A stretch of 64,000 nucleotides of DNA, taken from NCBI RefSeq assembly GCF_002443255.2, contig NW_019211456.1, forward strand, positions 23,925,061 to 23,989,060. Reading direction: 5' to 3'. The translations under genes and the position numbers were made by a program. Shown here piece by piece: positions 39,564 through 53,027 of the stretch (the stretch's first letter is position 1; the number at the start of each line of letters is the position of its first letter). Source of the DNA: Varroa destructor. Its lineage: Eukaryota; Arthropoda; Arachnida; Mesostigmata; Varroidae. The notes beneath the pieces are model-generated. The model did no database searches. It was not told where the DNA came from and saw only the letters and a list, made by a program, of their open reading frames with translations.

Positions 39564-41284
39564 GTATGCATAAAAATAATACAGTATCAGCAGTGGCAGT
39601 AGCAGCGGCAATATAATCAATATCAACAGCACCAGCAACAAATGGGTCTGGTGTTTGCGCTGACTGACAAGGACGCTTATGATCCTGGCTGACGTTCCAG
39701 GTTGTGCGAAAGAGGCTTCTTTCCCAGTTCCACGAAAGAGATGCAACAGAAGAAGCCAAGCCAAAAGAATCCGTTCGATTTAGCCAAATAACTGTTGAGC
39801 TATGGTTGTGATTGATTTGAAAATCGGGCTGGCAATAGAAGTGCACTAAATCGGGTGGCGGTTATTTCCCGATGCTGTCGTTGATCACGTTTGTAGTGAC
39901 CGTGGTGCTAATAAAATTTGGATGACCTTTGTCCCGACAGCAGTTTTTTTTGTTTTCTGAACAAATTAGCAAAGGCCGAACTATGAAGAACATTAATGCT
40001 AACTAATCAGATTCATATGTTTATGAATTGGTTAACAAAACGATTACAATTATTCTCCAAGCACTTCGGCACAATTGTATTGAAGTAAGTTGAATACTAA
40101 TGTGAAGCTGCCAGCCCCAGTCTTCTTCCATAATGCAATTCTTTTATTTAATAGAGAAACTGAAATTACCTCAGCCATTTAGAGCCGATATTAGACCTAA
40201 GGAGGCCAAAGTCTAGATGTTCCTGTCACAAGAAGCTAGACATTTTTCTAATAATGTTATATCGTAATTATCTTTTTTAATTGATAATAATAATTATAAT
40301 GTTTGTGGAGACTGAAGAGGGTTAGTTCCGAATTCGAACAGACTAAGTCGAAATTGGTACTGTTGCTTTATAAAAGTCTTAAGAGCAAAAACAGGTCATA
40401 TTCAAGTTATAAGATCTCGCCTACCTAACTTGTTTACTAATTACAAATTTGAATACGACGATTGTATGATTAAATTGAAAAAAAAAACAATATTGAGAAT
40501 ATGTGAATGTTTTCTATAGAAATTAGCTTTTGCGATAGGAGCTTGTTTGGATATGGACGGCATACCCAGATTTCCACAACCTATGACGCATGTCCCATGT
40601 CATGGACATATGGTTCGTTCCGTATTCGCCAAAGGTGTAATGATGCCCATAATTCCCTAAACAATCGTCTCAAAGTCCTCACGTTATTTCCGCAAAACGT
40701 TTTTGCCAGTCTTCATTGAGACTGAAGAGTGAGCATAAAGGAGATATTTTAAGTAGCCACCTCAACATATCATTCCCATATTTAGATATCACACCTGCAA
40801 TATTCATATTTGCAAAATTATTGTACTTTGTTCCAATAAGTACAACGTAACCTTTCGGCCGCAGTTAAGTGCAGCATGGAGTTTTTCGGCAGTTCTGATT
40901 CGCTGGGCGCCGATTCAAACGACATCAAGTGATGTTGAAGTATCGAGTCATTGTGACAGCATCTCCTAATATGTTTTCGCAAGAACAACTGTCATTTGTC
41001 GGTGGGGAGAGTTGTGTCGGTGAATGGCCCTAAAGCCCATCCTGGGAACGCGCTGACATCTGAAGACTGGAAAGGTGCTACATAGTGGACCGTAACACAC
41101 GAAATGGCACATGACGGTGAAAGATTCGATTGGTGGAAAAACAGAATTACTTCTTTAGAACTGCGAAGAAGGTCTTAGTCTTATTAAGTAATCTAAAAAT
41201 GGTAATTTTATATTGTTGAAAAACTTTCACAGCGTTTGCCAAGAGTCACCTTCGATAGGTAGTACTTTTTTTGTAATTTATAGG

Positions 41285-41286
<2 letters not shown>

Positions 41287-41329
<43 letters not shown>
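41287..41329. repeat. (AT)n microsatellite
   Basis: An uninterrupted AT array of about 43 bp lies in the gene-poor stretch. Confidence 0.95.
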
Positions 41330-41332
<3 letters not shown>

Positions 41333-44300
41333 TTACAGACGGCTTGGATGGAATGGCTAAAGAAGCTTGGTTTCTTTTAGAAGGATTTTCAAGCTACAAA
41401 GTAAACTTTGGTTTTTCCCTCGACAAACAATTAATTCCACTTCAATTCAATCCGACGCAGCAAAGTCTGTTTTTATTCTATTACATGGAGTATCTTTTAA
41501 CCTATTTTCGTAAAGGTTAATTATCAATTATTTCTAGACTATGTTGACCAACCACATGAGAAAAGCTTATTGCTTAGGTTGTTGGGTAGAGACACTTAGG
41601 ATAGATGAACTGTGAGCTTTCAAGAGCTAAGCTGATGTCAACCGGCCTCTTTTCAATATCTTTGACTTAAATTACGTGCGCCAAGCTTGTAGCAGGCCTC
41701 TGAATGTAGTCTTATAATTCGTGTTCAGTTTGTAAAGGCTCAAGCGATGCAACCGATTGTGTATGTGTGTGTACTGCTCGAACTGATGAAGACCGAGTTG
41801 CAAAAACGTCGTCCGACGACTGGCTTATTACTACCCGTTGGACGAAACAACCACCAAAGGTGGACGCTAAGATGCGGCGCCATTTAACCCCTTTACTGTC
41901 ATTATATTTAATGGCTTAATCAAAATGTTCTAATGTCTAGAATAATCGTGATTTCATTTTACTATTATTTAATTGTAGGTATATTGTTAGACGGTTCGCA
42001 ATAGATGAATAAACACTCGAGCATAACTCAAGCCGTACGATACGTATCTGACGGTAACGTGCTGCATAAAAAATATTTCGAGACCTGCAAAGCAAGCCCA
42101 ATGGAGTACAGTTACTTTTGTATCTCTAATAGTTGCCATGGCTGAACCCCTCTCAGCAAAAATGACGAGGTCTGTTGTACTCTATTCTGTTGAAATTCCC
42201 TGCGATTACCTACGGTGCCTATACAGATACATAACAATCTGTTATGTTGTTTGACGAATTTCCACTAGCGCGTTTATTTTAAGCAAACGTAAAAAGCGTT
42301 CGTAAAGCGTAAAAAGGACGCATAGGATGGCCGCGGTGAGCAACTGCAATGCGGTAACTAGGTTGCGCCGGCCGTCAGCTGTCGTTTTTTCATACTATTG
42401 TTGTATCCGGTTGATGGACTGAAGAAACAAACTGAAGTTTGGAATTGGGCGCTGTATGAGGATCACGATTCTGCTAAAAACCATTTTTAGCGATCCGTAA
42501 ATGAATCATTAGTTAATAGTTGTTCTCGTTTAGTACTTTTACCGTGATTCTGCGATCACTCTTCAAGTATAGCAAACAAACATGACATACGTGTTTCAAC
42601 GTGAATTAATGTGTAATAAAACCCTACCAGAGCTAGGAGTTAGCCCATGATTCCAAAATAACCCTTTTAAAATCAACACAAATTCCTTTTCCAAATATTC
42701 ATTTGTCTGTTAGATAAGGGCTCTTAACCAACGAATCCTAAGAAATACAGACTTTCGCTTCGGATAATTAGAATCGATATTAGAATAAGTGCTAAATTAC
42801 TATAATGAAGATGTATATTTCTAAGATGTTTGACAAAGCCGTATTGAAGATACTTAAATTGTACGTGGATTTTCGATGCCATATGTTCTGCATACTGAAT
42901 ACATTGACCCAACAAGTAATATGTAGAAGTGAGTAGTTACCGAAAGCGCGATCATCGCTATCTGAAATATGCACATCTACATGATGGCTATTCGTACTCG
43001 AAACAGCCAATAGAACTATATCGTTTATTTATTGGTTTGTGTGATGCTATTTTCCGTGGTTATGTATTATGGTGGTGACCTAAGTCGAACCTGGACATAA
43101 ACGTGCGGTTCGTTCCGTGCTGGGAGCCAACCGCTTCATGGGACGCTTAACGGCGGCGTAAGAACTCGGAACACTTAGTAGCTGCCAAATTGACACTGAT
43201 GCAACGGAATCATGTTCACGCGGTAAATCAAACCTTCGCCAAACAAGTGTTCCGCCAATCAGATTGAAATACGCGAGAACGTTAAAATATGGTACACAAA
43301 CGTTTTTACTGGCAATAATTAGCAGTGATCTCTGGCGCATGCCGAAGATAAGGACACGCAAAATACGGTTCTAGAAATCGATTTCGTGACTAAGTAATTT
43401 TTAGCGTAATATCTTCAGAAGTAAACCTGAAACGATTCAACCGATGACCCGGAGCTATATTGGTCCTTTTTGGTGACTCTAAATCTCTAAGTATGCACAC
43501 AACTATCTTTCAGGTCTTTTATTTATTATGAGCTTTGTAGTATCACGCAAATAAGTGTAAATTGCCTTAGTTGCGTTACAACATGAATAGTTAGAATAAT
43601 TAGATTTCTCTTTGAAATCAACTACTTACGGAAGTAATAAAGGAAAACATGGTTAAGAAATCTTGTTTTCTAGAGAATGCAATGGCTTCTACGGAATTGG
43701 AGCACTGTTTCTTCCAAGGCTCTAATCGCTCACATAAAAAAAATAGCTGTGAGAAGTCTTTTCAGAATATACGAACAGAATACACCAAGTCTAATATACC
43801 AACCAATTTATATATATATATATATATTTTTTTTTTATATGTACCAACTTATTACAGAGATAGCTGCTGTAAAGACATTTCGACCGTGATCGTGATGCCT
43901 AGAAATTAAGGACTGTCCGTGGTGGTAAGTAGTTGTATGGCAACACAGGGCCAACAAGAATCAGCAGGAAAGTTGCTCCTGTGAAACGAAAGTTCCCTCG
44001 ACAGCTGAGGGTGAATTTTAGAGGTATAAGAAACTTCTGGAAGAATTCTAAGAATGGTTGACGAGAAAGTTTTATAGCATCTGCTCATCATCGTACATAA
44101 TACCTGAATCTGGTCTCAGTCTTATTACTTTGACCAGCAACCGCTGGTGAACATCTAGACAAGTAAACAAATGCAAGTATTTGATGAAAACATTGATCGA
44201 AGAGAAATCTTGTTTGAGTGACATGAATCTCCCGAAATAAAGATTATTATGGAGCGTTGAAGTATCATCTCATGGAACCTGGAAAAAGACGGCAAAGAAA

Positions 44301-47300
44301 AAATTTGATGGCAAGTAGGACATTCTGCATAGATATACTTCACCAATTTTATGAAGATAGGCAAAACGACATTCCGATATTCACCCGTTCGTTGCAAAGA
44401 CTTCTACTAAAGCGATTTATATTAAATATGTGAGAGGAGTCGGCCAATGCTTTTATTCAGTTAACTATACACGAGATCGGAGATCCCTACAGATAGGACG
44501 TAACAACATCAAACAAACAATCCATATACACAAACCTTTATCTGAACGACCTGTCATCCTGTGTTATACGGTGTTCGTAAAAATACGACTTTTTTGTAAG
44601 ATTTCTAAATTTCGTAACTGCGCGTAAGTAATCAGGGTGAACGTTCGATAGGCCCAGCTAAGGAGAAGACTTCTTCACTGAGACATCTAAATGCAACATT
44701 ATATGGGGCAAATGAATATGCTGTAATACAATTTATAATGACAGTGTCCTAAGATATTCCTCAACATTCGTTATCGTATTGTAAGGCAAGTATGACTGTG
44801 CGCGAATTTACAGCTGAACTTAAACTTTAAGTAGCCACTAGAATTTTTTTCAAAGCTCTGCTCGCGTGTGGCGCTGCGATCCAATAAAGGGTGATAAACA
44901 GCGAACAGAAATTGAGCTGCTCTATCCGCCAACGAATCGTGGCGCATTGCTACGTTTGACCAAGAGACGTTTATTATTATTTTTTTATTCTTTGTTGATC
45001 AACGACTTCAGTTTCTTATGATTTCGCTTCTTGCACCTGCAACCACGATGAAGATGTGGCGCGCGCTACGTGATAGAAAAATCAATGGGATTCTTTTATG
45101 TGCACAATAGCCTAGGTAACTTATTTCTAATTTGGTTTTTATCGTTAAAGGATAGCTATCGCCAATAGAGACTTCGATCGTTCCGTGGTGAATTGCAGTA
45201 CACTGCATTTTTTGCGTTTGTCATTGGTAAGAGCGACGACCAAGTCCGCTTCTTCTTTCTAGTGATTTTTAGACACTATTCAAATACGCGCTTATTTGTA
45301 CAAATGAATGACTCTGTGATTTCGTGCACACGACCTGTAAGGTTTGCTTCGCAGACGTTTTTTTTTTGGTGATTTGCTCTCGTTGCGACTATCCGTGCTG
45401 CCGCTGCTACTGCAGTTAATATCACTGTTGAAGGACAAATCGAAACGAGCTTGTCCACGTGGAGGTCACTAACTATGGGTTCATTGAGACTTTGATTTTT
45501 ATCAACAGTTTTATAGTGTTCGATATTACGAATCATATTGCTCATTGTGCTCGTACACGAAAACTGCTACACACATGCTCAGACCTCATGGTCGCAGAGC
45601 TAGTAATTGCATTATAATTGGCAATACCAGTAAGCATGACACGGTTTGCGGAGATGCCCAATAGCTGAAGAATAACCATATTGCTTTCACATTGGAAAAC
45701 CTATTTCCCCGCGCGGTTTTTTTTCTCTAGAGCCAAAGAAGAATGATTCAGGTGTAGATAGCTTCACAGAAACGCCAAGGATGTAAGCGGTCATTTTTTT
45801 TTTAACAAAATGCTGCATAAACCACTTAGATCGTTAATAAGGATTTACTTTTCGTAAAAACAATTCGTGTGGGCAAGATGCCAGTTTGAGTGAAGGATTG
45901 AACTAAAAAAGCTTGCTCTTTGCCCGTTTAGGCCATCGGTTAGAGTTGTAGATCTCTAGTTACGCAGTGATCTGGAAAGTTACATTTTGTTAGATAAACA
46001 AACAGACACTTACATATATCTGCGTCACGATATTGTTAAAAAACTGATAGCAAAGAAGAAAAATTGTAGCTTAATATCTTTGACAAATTATGACAGATAC
46101 TATGTTCTTCTGTGCCAAGAACATACTTTCAACATGTGGCTTTTTTGAACGTATCGGTCCTTATGGCTTCCTGTGATTTTAATATCGTCGATCATATATA
46201 ATTGTAATCTGTAACTTAATTAAATTCTAGTAGAAAGTGTAGGTTATTCGCTTTGTAGGAAGGTTGTCAAAATCAATGTGGTGCTATTGAATTATCTGCA
46301 GGTGATTTATATGAGTGGGAGAATATTTGACATGAGAAACCGTTACCGAAATTGACCGACAGGTATCTTTGAAGGTCATCTAGGCTTCAGGATCGGTTCG
46401 CACCTTTGTGACTGTTTAGGCTAACGCCCATCAAACGAATATTTTAGACCGTCAGAGGAGCCCGAAGAGTCGTATCGGTGTGTGAATAACTTATTATATA
46501 TGATTTCTAGCTTAATCACAGCCAGCATCGGTTAAACAAAGGTATTAATTACACCAATTTCGGTTTTCTGAAACAGACCAGAGCTGAGTCACGAATGACG
46601 AGGTCTTAATCTTGTATAAGCTAGTGGCTGCCGCTAGCAAATCCAAAACGGCTTGAACTTTCCCAAAATATGAAAGTCTCAGTTAGGCACGCACGACCAT
46701 TGCCAGGTCAAGGACGCTTTGGTTTCTAAATTTTTCGGACAACATTTTCAGTGACAACGCCAGCGTTTCGCGTATTTGGTACACCCACACAAAAACATCG
46801 AGAGAAATCTTTAGGTGTTAGTCAATAATTAATAAGTGATTTTTTAAGATATGTGATAGTTGAACCTTGCACAGTATAGCACTAAATTTGAACTCTACTA
46901 ATTCTCGTCTAGGATTGCGATCTTATAATATCGATACGGTGTTGGCTTTTTTATCATTGTCAGGAAGGAAGCAGTAGCGGCCTTTTAGAACAGTTGAAAT
47001 GCTTCCATTGAATGGCTGTGTATTTGTGCAGAACGAAACAGTAGAGCTACAGTACATAACAATTTTTTTGTTAAAAGATATTGACCATCAACTTTATTTA
47101 AGACATTTGAAATGCCTCCGTCTGTTTCTAACATTACTTTTTCTTCAACTAAATAAATAATGCTATCAATTTCAAGATGTTTTACATGCTTTCTAATTTG
47201 AGCGGCATACCAACGAACACTAATTAAACGTTTCTTTTAAGACATTCGTTTCATCAATATAGAGAGCTCGTTTAAGACTGCGATAGCGAATTCTAATATG

Positions 47301-48510
47301 GTGTTATCTGTAATTTCAGCCAATGGCTTGACTTCAACGTATCGCTTCATATAAGTAATGTTTAGTGAAAAATTTAAAAAGAGTTGTGCAACCTTTGTAC
47401 GAGTATCGATGTTTAGCCGTTGATGTTACTGCTTTAAACTCAAATCCAGCCTCGTGGGCTGTTCACAGGTTGTTTTAAATGGTAGTGTCAATTCATTATT
47501 TGCAACGCTCTAGATTTTTTCGACATGTACGTATGTATTAGTGGCGCCGTTACATGGTTGTTGTTGTTATTATAATCAAGTCAATGAAAAATGTCGAGAT
47601 TAGCTAACTCAAGTTGCTTCAGCTCAAAATTAAATCAAAGTCAAAATAGTTGCTTTTAGAGAATTTATGAATAATTGACTACCTGCTAATTTGAATCATA
47701 ATATGCCAGCAAGTTCTGCCTATTTTAAGTGACCACACGGGGTTATCCCGATAAGAAGATGATGATACCTTGGTTTCATGGTCCCGTGAATAACCATCCA
47801 TGGGAGAAAAAGGTTAAATCTTTATTGTTAAGAAGCGGAGATAGATCATTTAAACGCACCTACCACTAGCACTATTGTGAGCCACTGGAAATAATTTTAT
47901 CTATCATATAGCAACGAAGGCCATATCTACATATATACGCACGCAAGCCCACACAGACACTCATCCAACATGCTATTAGAGTTTTTCTGCGGCACTGGCT
48001 TCCCAACTACTCGTATCTAATATAAATAGTCAGTAAAACAGCCAGAAGAATTCACAGCCTTTTCTTCTTCACTTTTACTACTGCTGCTTGAATATTTATT
48101 ACAATTATTTTTGAAATATATATATCACCATATGTTATATGTATTTTGATTGCCGCGTTATTACGATAACTATATAATGAAAGTATTATAAGAAGAATTT
48201 TACTGTAGTACCTAATTCTTTTGTTGACCAGTTTTGCGTGTGATTTTTTTCCCGTTTCTCACGGTTGTTGGCTCACTGAGTGTGGCTATTGTCCGATGAT
48301 GACAGACGAGTCAACTGTGATAACGCGAACGCCATTAGTTAGGCCGTGTCCAGCATATCTTCTTATCAGCCACTGCTACGGACAGAAGATCGTATGGTCA
48401 TTGTTGAATAAATTTGATGGAGGGCCACCTTCTAGGCTTCTTGTGAACTGGTGGTCGTAATAGCAACAGCAGAATGGTGTTCCGACCTTGTCAGGCCGAT
48501 TTGCCCCCTG

Positions 48511-48545
48511 CCCTTCCTCCTCCTCCTACTCCTCCTCCTCCCTCA
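48511..48545. repeat. CCT-rich low-complexity tract
   Basis: CCT repeats with minor interruptions make a strand-asymmetric polypyrimidine block. There is no supported reading frame through it. Confidence 0.85.
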
Positions 48546-51272
48546 TTTCGGACCACGACAACCACCTCCGACCCCATCTGATCTTTACTACTGCGCAGGA
48601 CACGTTTGCTTTGTCTAGTGACAAGGCTAGCTTCTAGTTTCTTTCCAACAAACTGGCAGCTTTACGCATTTATGAGAGGGCTCGCCGCATCATCAAACGC
48701 TGTCGCGTTCATTGAAAGCATGGAGATGAGTAGGTAAGCTATAGTTGGGGGCAAAAGACATTACAATAAACATTACTTCGATGGTAAGGGAGGAGTTGCA
48801 AGATAAACAGGAGAAAAAAGCGAAAGAAAAAACAACAAGATCAACAAAAACAAGGTAATGATTATTTGCCTGTTATCGATAGCGTGCACGATGGGCTTGA
48901 TATATTACGAATCTGTTTGTTGATATGAAGCTTTGTATGCCCGCGTGTCATCTGTAAGCACACATCAACCTCCTACCCACCCTCGTGCTTTTCCTAGCGA
49001 GCTGCTGATGTGGTAACATCGTCTCTAGCAGTCAATCTACCCCGCTTTTTCAATGCGTTGCTTTAGCCCATCGCTGGCGACAACTGAGCTATATCGCTGT
49101 CGCGGTTCTCGTGCCGCTGGGTATGCTGACGGCGCACCAGTGGGGGCGCTGCTGTCGACCCTTTGACGGATGTACAAGGTCACGGGACTATTTAAGCTCT
49201 GTACGAATACCTCACGGAATCTAAGAAGTCATGTTCGTCTACCGATTAGGTCATCAGACACTAACGAAAACCACTTAACGGATTTATTATCGACCTTTGT
49301 GTTTTGTTCTTAACAAAGTTAGAGGTAATTATTTTGCTGTGCTCATTCAACTTTCTACGTGAATGGTCTTTGCCGAGTGGAAAGTTAAGGCCAGAGCCAC
49401 GTGCTTTCACCGCGTGAAACCAGGCGCAGAAAAGAAGTTTAAAGTTTAATGTGGCTGTAAACGCTTTTGGATGGCAGTGCAGTTGCTCGAGTTCGTCTGA
49501 AGAAAAAAGCTTGTTAGTGTGCTTCGGAACAAGTGCCATACGTACAACGCTGTTAGGCGAAACGTGATGAAGTTCCTCGTAAGTGTTAAGATGCTAATAC
49601 GTTGGTAATGCGCTGTGAATGTCACAGTAGTGATTAACGTCACAGCTATTTAACTTACTTCGAGTGGGGAGACAAGTATGAAATTAAAAGTCTTTGAATG
49701 TGTAGAAAAAGTACTCGCACATCCATATTCAGAGGATTCCACGTTGAATCTTGACTCGCCTTTCTCTGTTGGCAACTTTTAAAGACCTACCGCGCCCGCA
49801 GTATCTGTTTAAGTTGAATAGTTACCATTAGAAATGTGAGATAGTAGTTTACTCTGCGCTAGAATAAAAAATCGCATTTGAGATGGTCGAGATTCGAAAC
49901 CCGCTGTAGACAACTTTTGCTTTGTGATGTAAGGACAGAAGTACCCCACATTAATTTTAAAGCATTCAAATCCAGATGTAGCAGCATGATAGATTGTGCT
50001 CGCACACTCTGTTAAAATTTCTGCACCTTGTGTACGCATTTAAAACTCGTCTGCTTTTTAGGCAGGACATTGCGGCGGGCAGTCGTTCTTCTCGTCCCCC
50101 GTAAGGCGTTTTGTATCATGTGGTGATTTTTCAAGAAAATAATCCCATTTAGCCTTGAGTTAGCTTAACTAATGTCGATCATAGGTATCACTTCGATCTC
50201 ATAAAAACAATCACCGAAATTAGTTATCTTGATTAGTCGATATATGCTTGAAGCTTTTATGTGAGAAGAGTATTCCGGATTATTATAGAGTGACTTGTCA
50301 GTTACCTTTTTTCGTCATAAGATGCGCAAGTTTAATATGTTGCTCTACCGCCCTGAGAAGCTTGTCGAGTATTTTGTGTTAGAAATGATATTTAGAAGAG
50401 TTGTTCTGTCGAGAAAATCCTTATCTTACCTAATACTGTAACACAAAGTGTTCTTACCAATGTTCGAACGACTGCATCTCCGGCTTATCTGCGGGGCTCT
50501 GTTATACAGTAAATACACATTGATAAAAAAAGCATCATAATGCGCAGCTTTATGAAGTTGATATGGCCGTCCTGCTGCATAATTGAATAATATTAGAACT
50601 ACAATTCGTCGTATCAATTCCAAGCTGTCTGAACTCTGATAGGGGAATACATCATTTAGTGAAACGTTATATACAAGAATTTGTACATACGTACAATTTG
50701 CTTTGATCTACAGTCGCATATACTGATTACTCATGCCGATCATTGAGTAATTACGAACTCATTTATCTTTGACTCATTAAATATAAGCTTTTATACGTAT
50801 GAACAAAAACTGCAATGCTATGGCGTATTTTTCGAGGGAGGGCTCTTAAATCGAATTCAACGTATAGCCGGATGCGATGGTAAGAAAGATGAGAAAAAAT
50901 ATATAAATCCACTATACTTTTTGTATTAGCCAGAGTAGGAGAATCCGCAGTGAATTCAGGGTTAGCGCGCTAATTATTCAAACACAAACACCTATATTTC
51001 AACTAGCGTAAGCTTGCTTTTTTAGCTTCACGTAACTTTTGCCCCCTATCCTGTGTAGTTATATCGAATTTACGACGATCTTTTATAACGTTGTCCTCAG
51101 ACCTGGTCGTTCAGTCCACATTTATAATCATTATCGTCGTAACAGATATGTGGACGTATTAACTAAGGCTAAGGCCAGTAGGAAATATGGTTTTAAAAAG
51201 CATCATTTAGCCTGATAAAATACATAAGTTCGAATGTTTGTTTTGTTTTGTTTCTTTTTTGGAACTTTATAG

Positions 51273-51943
51273 ATCGTTATCGTCTGTTTGACAATCGGCA
51301 TCCACGCAGGTTTCCCAAAGGGCAGTGGTCAGGATGGTGGCTTCTCGGGAGGGTTTGGGAGAAACTACGGAGGGGGTTTCAGCGGGAGCCGTGGTGGCGG
51401 TGGCAGACATAGCAGACAGCAGCAGAAGGGGGCGATCCTTCTTGTGAAACAATCGCCAGACAGCCACAGAGGTGGCGCGGGCCGCTCTTTAACTGTTTCC
51501 GGGCCGACACACGTCGTGCGAACGATCCATCATATTCAGCGAGTCGATAATGGTGGCCAGGTTCTCGTCAGGTACATATGGGTACATAATAAAATGTTCA
51601 TGTATTCATCCCTACTGATTTATGGATACGTTACCTGTCACGTACGCATACAGGGTGCCGAAGAAAAGAAAAACAGAAATTGTTATTTGCGATAATCCAA
51701 TTGTCTGTATGCTATTATTGTTACTCCTATGTAGGTGACTTATGCAAGACTCATGAGACACCAGTTATCAGTTTACTGGCTTTTTCAATTTCGACTTTTT
51801 TTTTTTTTTACAGAAGTGGCGGTAGTAGCGGAAAACAAAGCGCTGAACCTAAATACCTATTGCTAATCAAAACAGATCAGGCCTCGCATGGCCGCGGAGT
51901 TCAACGACAGCAACGACACATGCAGCAGCGGGGTGGATGGTAG
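51273..51943 (+). CDS. Glycine-rich secreted protein (cuticle-like), last two exons
   Basis: Two exons, 51273-51571 and 51814-51943 (TAG), join in phase 2. The first opens after a TTTATAG acceptor with IVIVCLTIGIHAG, which looks like the hydrophobic core and cleavage end of a signal peptide whose Met lies in an upstream exon I could not find. Then follows a glycine/phenylalanine-rich block (GGFSGGFGRNYGGGFSG), then GAILLVKQSPDSHRGGAGR, a THVVRTIHHIQRVDNGG stretch, and KYLLLIKTDQASHGRGVQR with a Q/R-rich tail ending RGGW. The two hydrophobic-plus-SHRG segments look like a duplicated unit. The composition resembles arthropod cuticular or silk-like extracellular proteins, but I cannot assign a named family. 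The mature protein is about 130 residues. A two-exon architecture with the signal peptide split from the start codon is common in arthropod cuticle genes. Confidence 0.7.
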
Positions 51944-53012
51944 ATCGTGATGTATCCGGGTGACAGCAACGATAGTGTAGTGTCCTGTTGACTGCCCGTG
52001 ATAGCCTGGTGGGTAACGTATTCAGTCGCTATTCTCAGGAACACGTGGTCGGACATGCGAGCATAGATACATAACACTTCGTTTTATACCGGGTGCCAGC
52101 CGTCTTCAGCCGGGAGTGCTTAGCAGCGACGCCAGACGTAAAATTCGAAACATTTAGACATTTTCTTGGGGGAACTGAGTGGTTTTAGCATCTTGTAAAG
52201 TCTCTGCCGGTCGTTTTTATCCAAAGTCAGTTCTAAAATGTGCCTAGCTAGGTCACCGTTTATAGGACTCAGCCTGCTGCGCAGCACTATACTGGCGTAT
52301 GGCTACGATCCGTAAGTGCAAAAAACACTTGACTGTGTAGATACTGTTGCTGTTACGACGCCCTAAACTAGATGATACTTGTCTAGCGACAGAGGGGATA
52401 ACAGGTACGAGGTGAACGAAACGCGAGAGATAGAAGAGCATGATCGATGGAGCAGATCTCGCTAGAAACGTGCACCTGAGTTTGCTTGCTTATTAGAACG
52501 ATGTACCTGAATATGAACGAAACAATAGGTTTCAGCTACATGAAAAATTCGTTTTCATTATGTCGCAGTTAGACCAACTTGATAAGCTAGAAATTCATTG
52601 AATAAGAGCCAAAGTGATATGGACCATAGAGGCCATTCAGGTCACTGGAGCAAATACACTTAGACAGCAGAAAAGCGAGAGGATCCTGTTTTCTACTGAG
52701 GTACTAGCACTCATAATAAAAGCCAAGAGATTATTTATCTCAATACAACATCTCGCGACAGAACTGATAGTTTAACTTTTGTAAATGCTTATAGATGGTG
52801 ACTGAACGTTTCAAATATGTAAACGTACTAATGTGCACTCATCGTCAGATCGATCAGTGGATCACGAGACGCAAACGCGAACGGAAACAGCCATGTAAAT
52901 AACAAGAATAATAATTTGGGAAATTGGTTCGCGAATGGCAACACATTCATATCGCTTATACCCTGTAGAAGCCGATGATTAGAATGACCCAATATCGGAT
53001 CTCCTACTTTTA

Positions 53013-53027
53013 CCCCCCCCCCCCCCC
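53013..53027. repeat. Poly-C run
   Basis: Fifteen consecutive C residues. Length may be uncertain because homopolymers are error-prone. Confidence 0.9.

Larger units (their letters stand above)
34724..51272. other. Gene-poor stretch of about 16.5 kb
   Basis: I find no gene here that I can support apart from the speculative exon at 39349-39563. The sequence is AT-rich and dense in stops, with TA arrays (41287-41329, and about 43808-43825 next to a T run) and a CCT-rich tract near 48.5 kb. The first exon of the glycine-rich secreted protein should lie towards the right end. A TATA-like CTATTTAAG near 49188 followed by ATG near 49231 was considered, but its phase does not fit the exon at 51273. 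Confidence 0.45.

Noticed and set aside
48713..49260. Candidate start exons for the glycine-rich protein (ATG near 48719 with GTAAGC donor; TATA-like site and ATG near 49231)
   Set aside because: The resulting phases (2 and 1) do not match the phase 0 opening of the exon at 51273.
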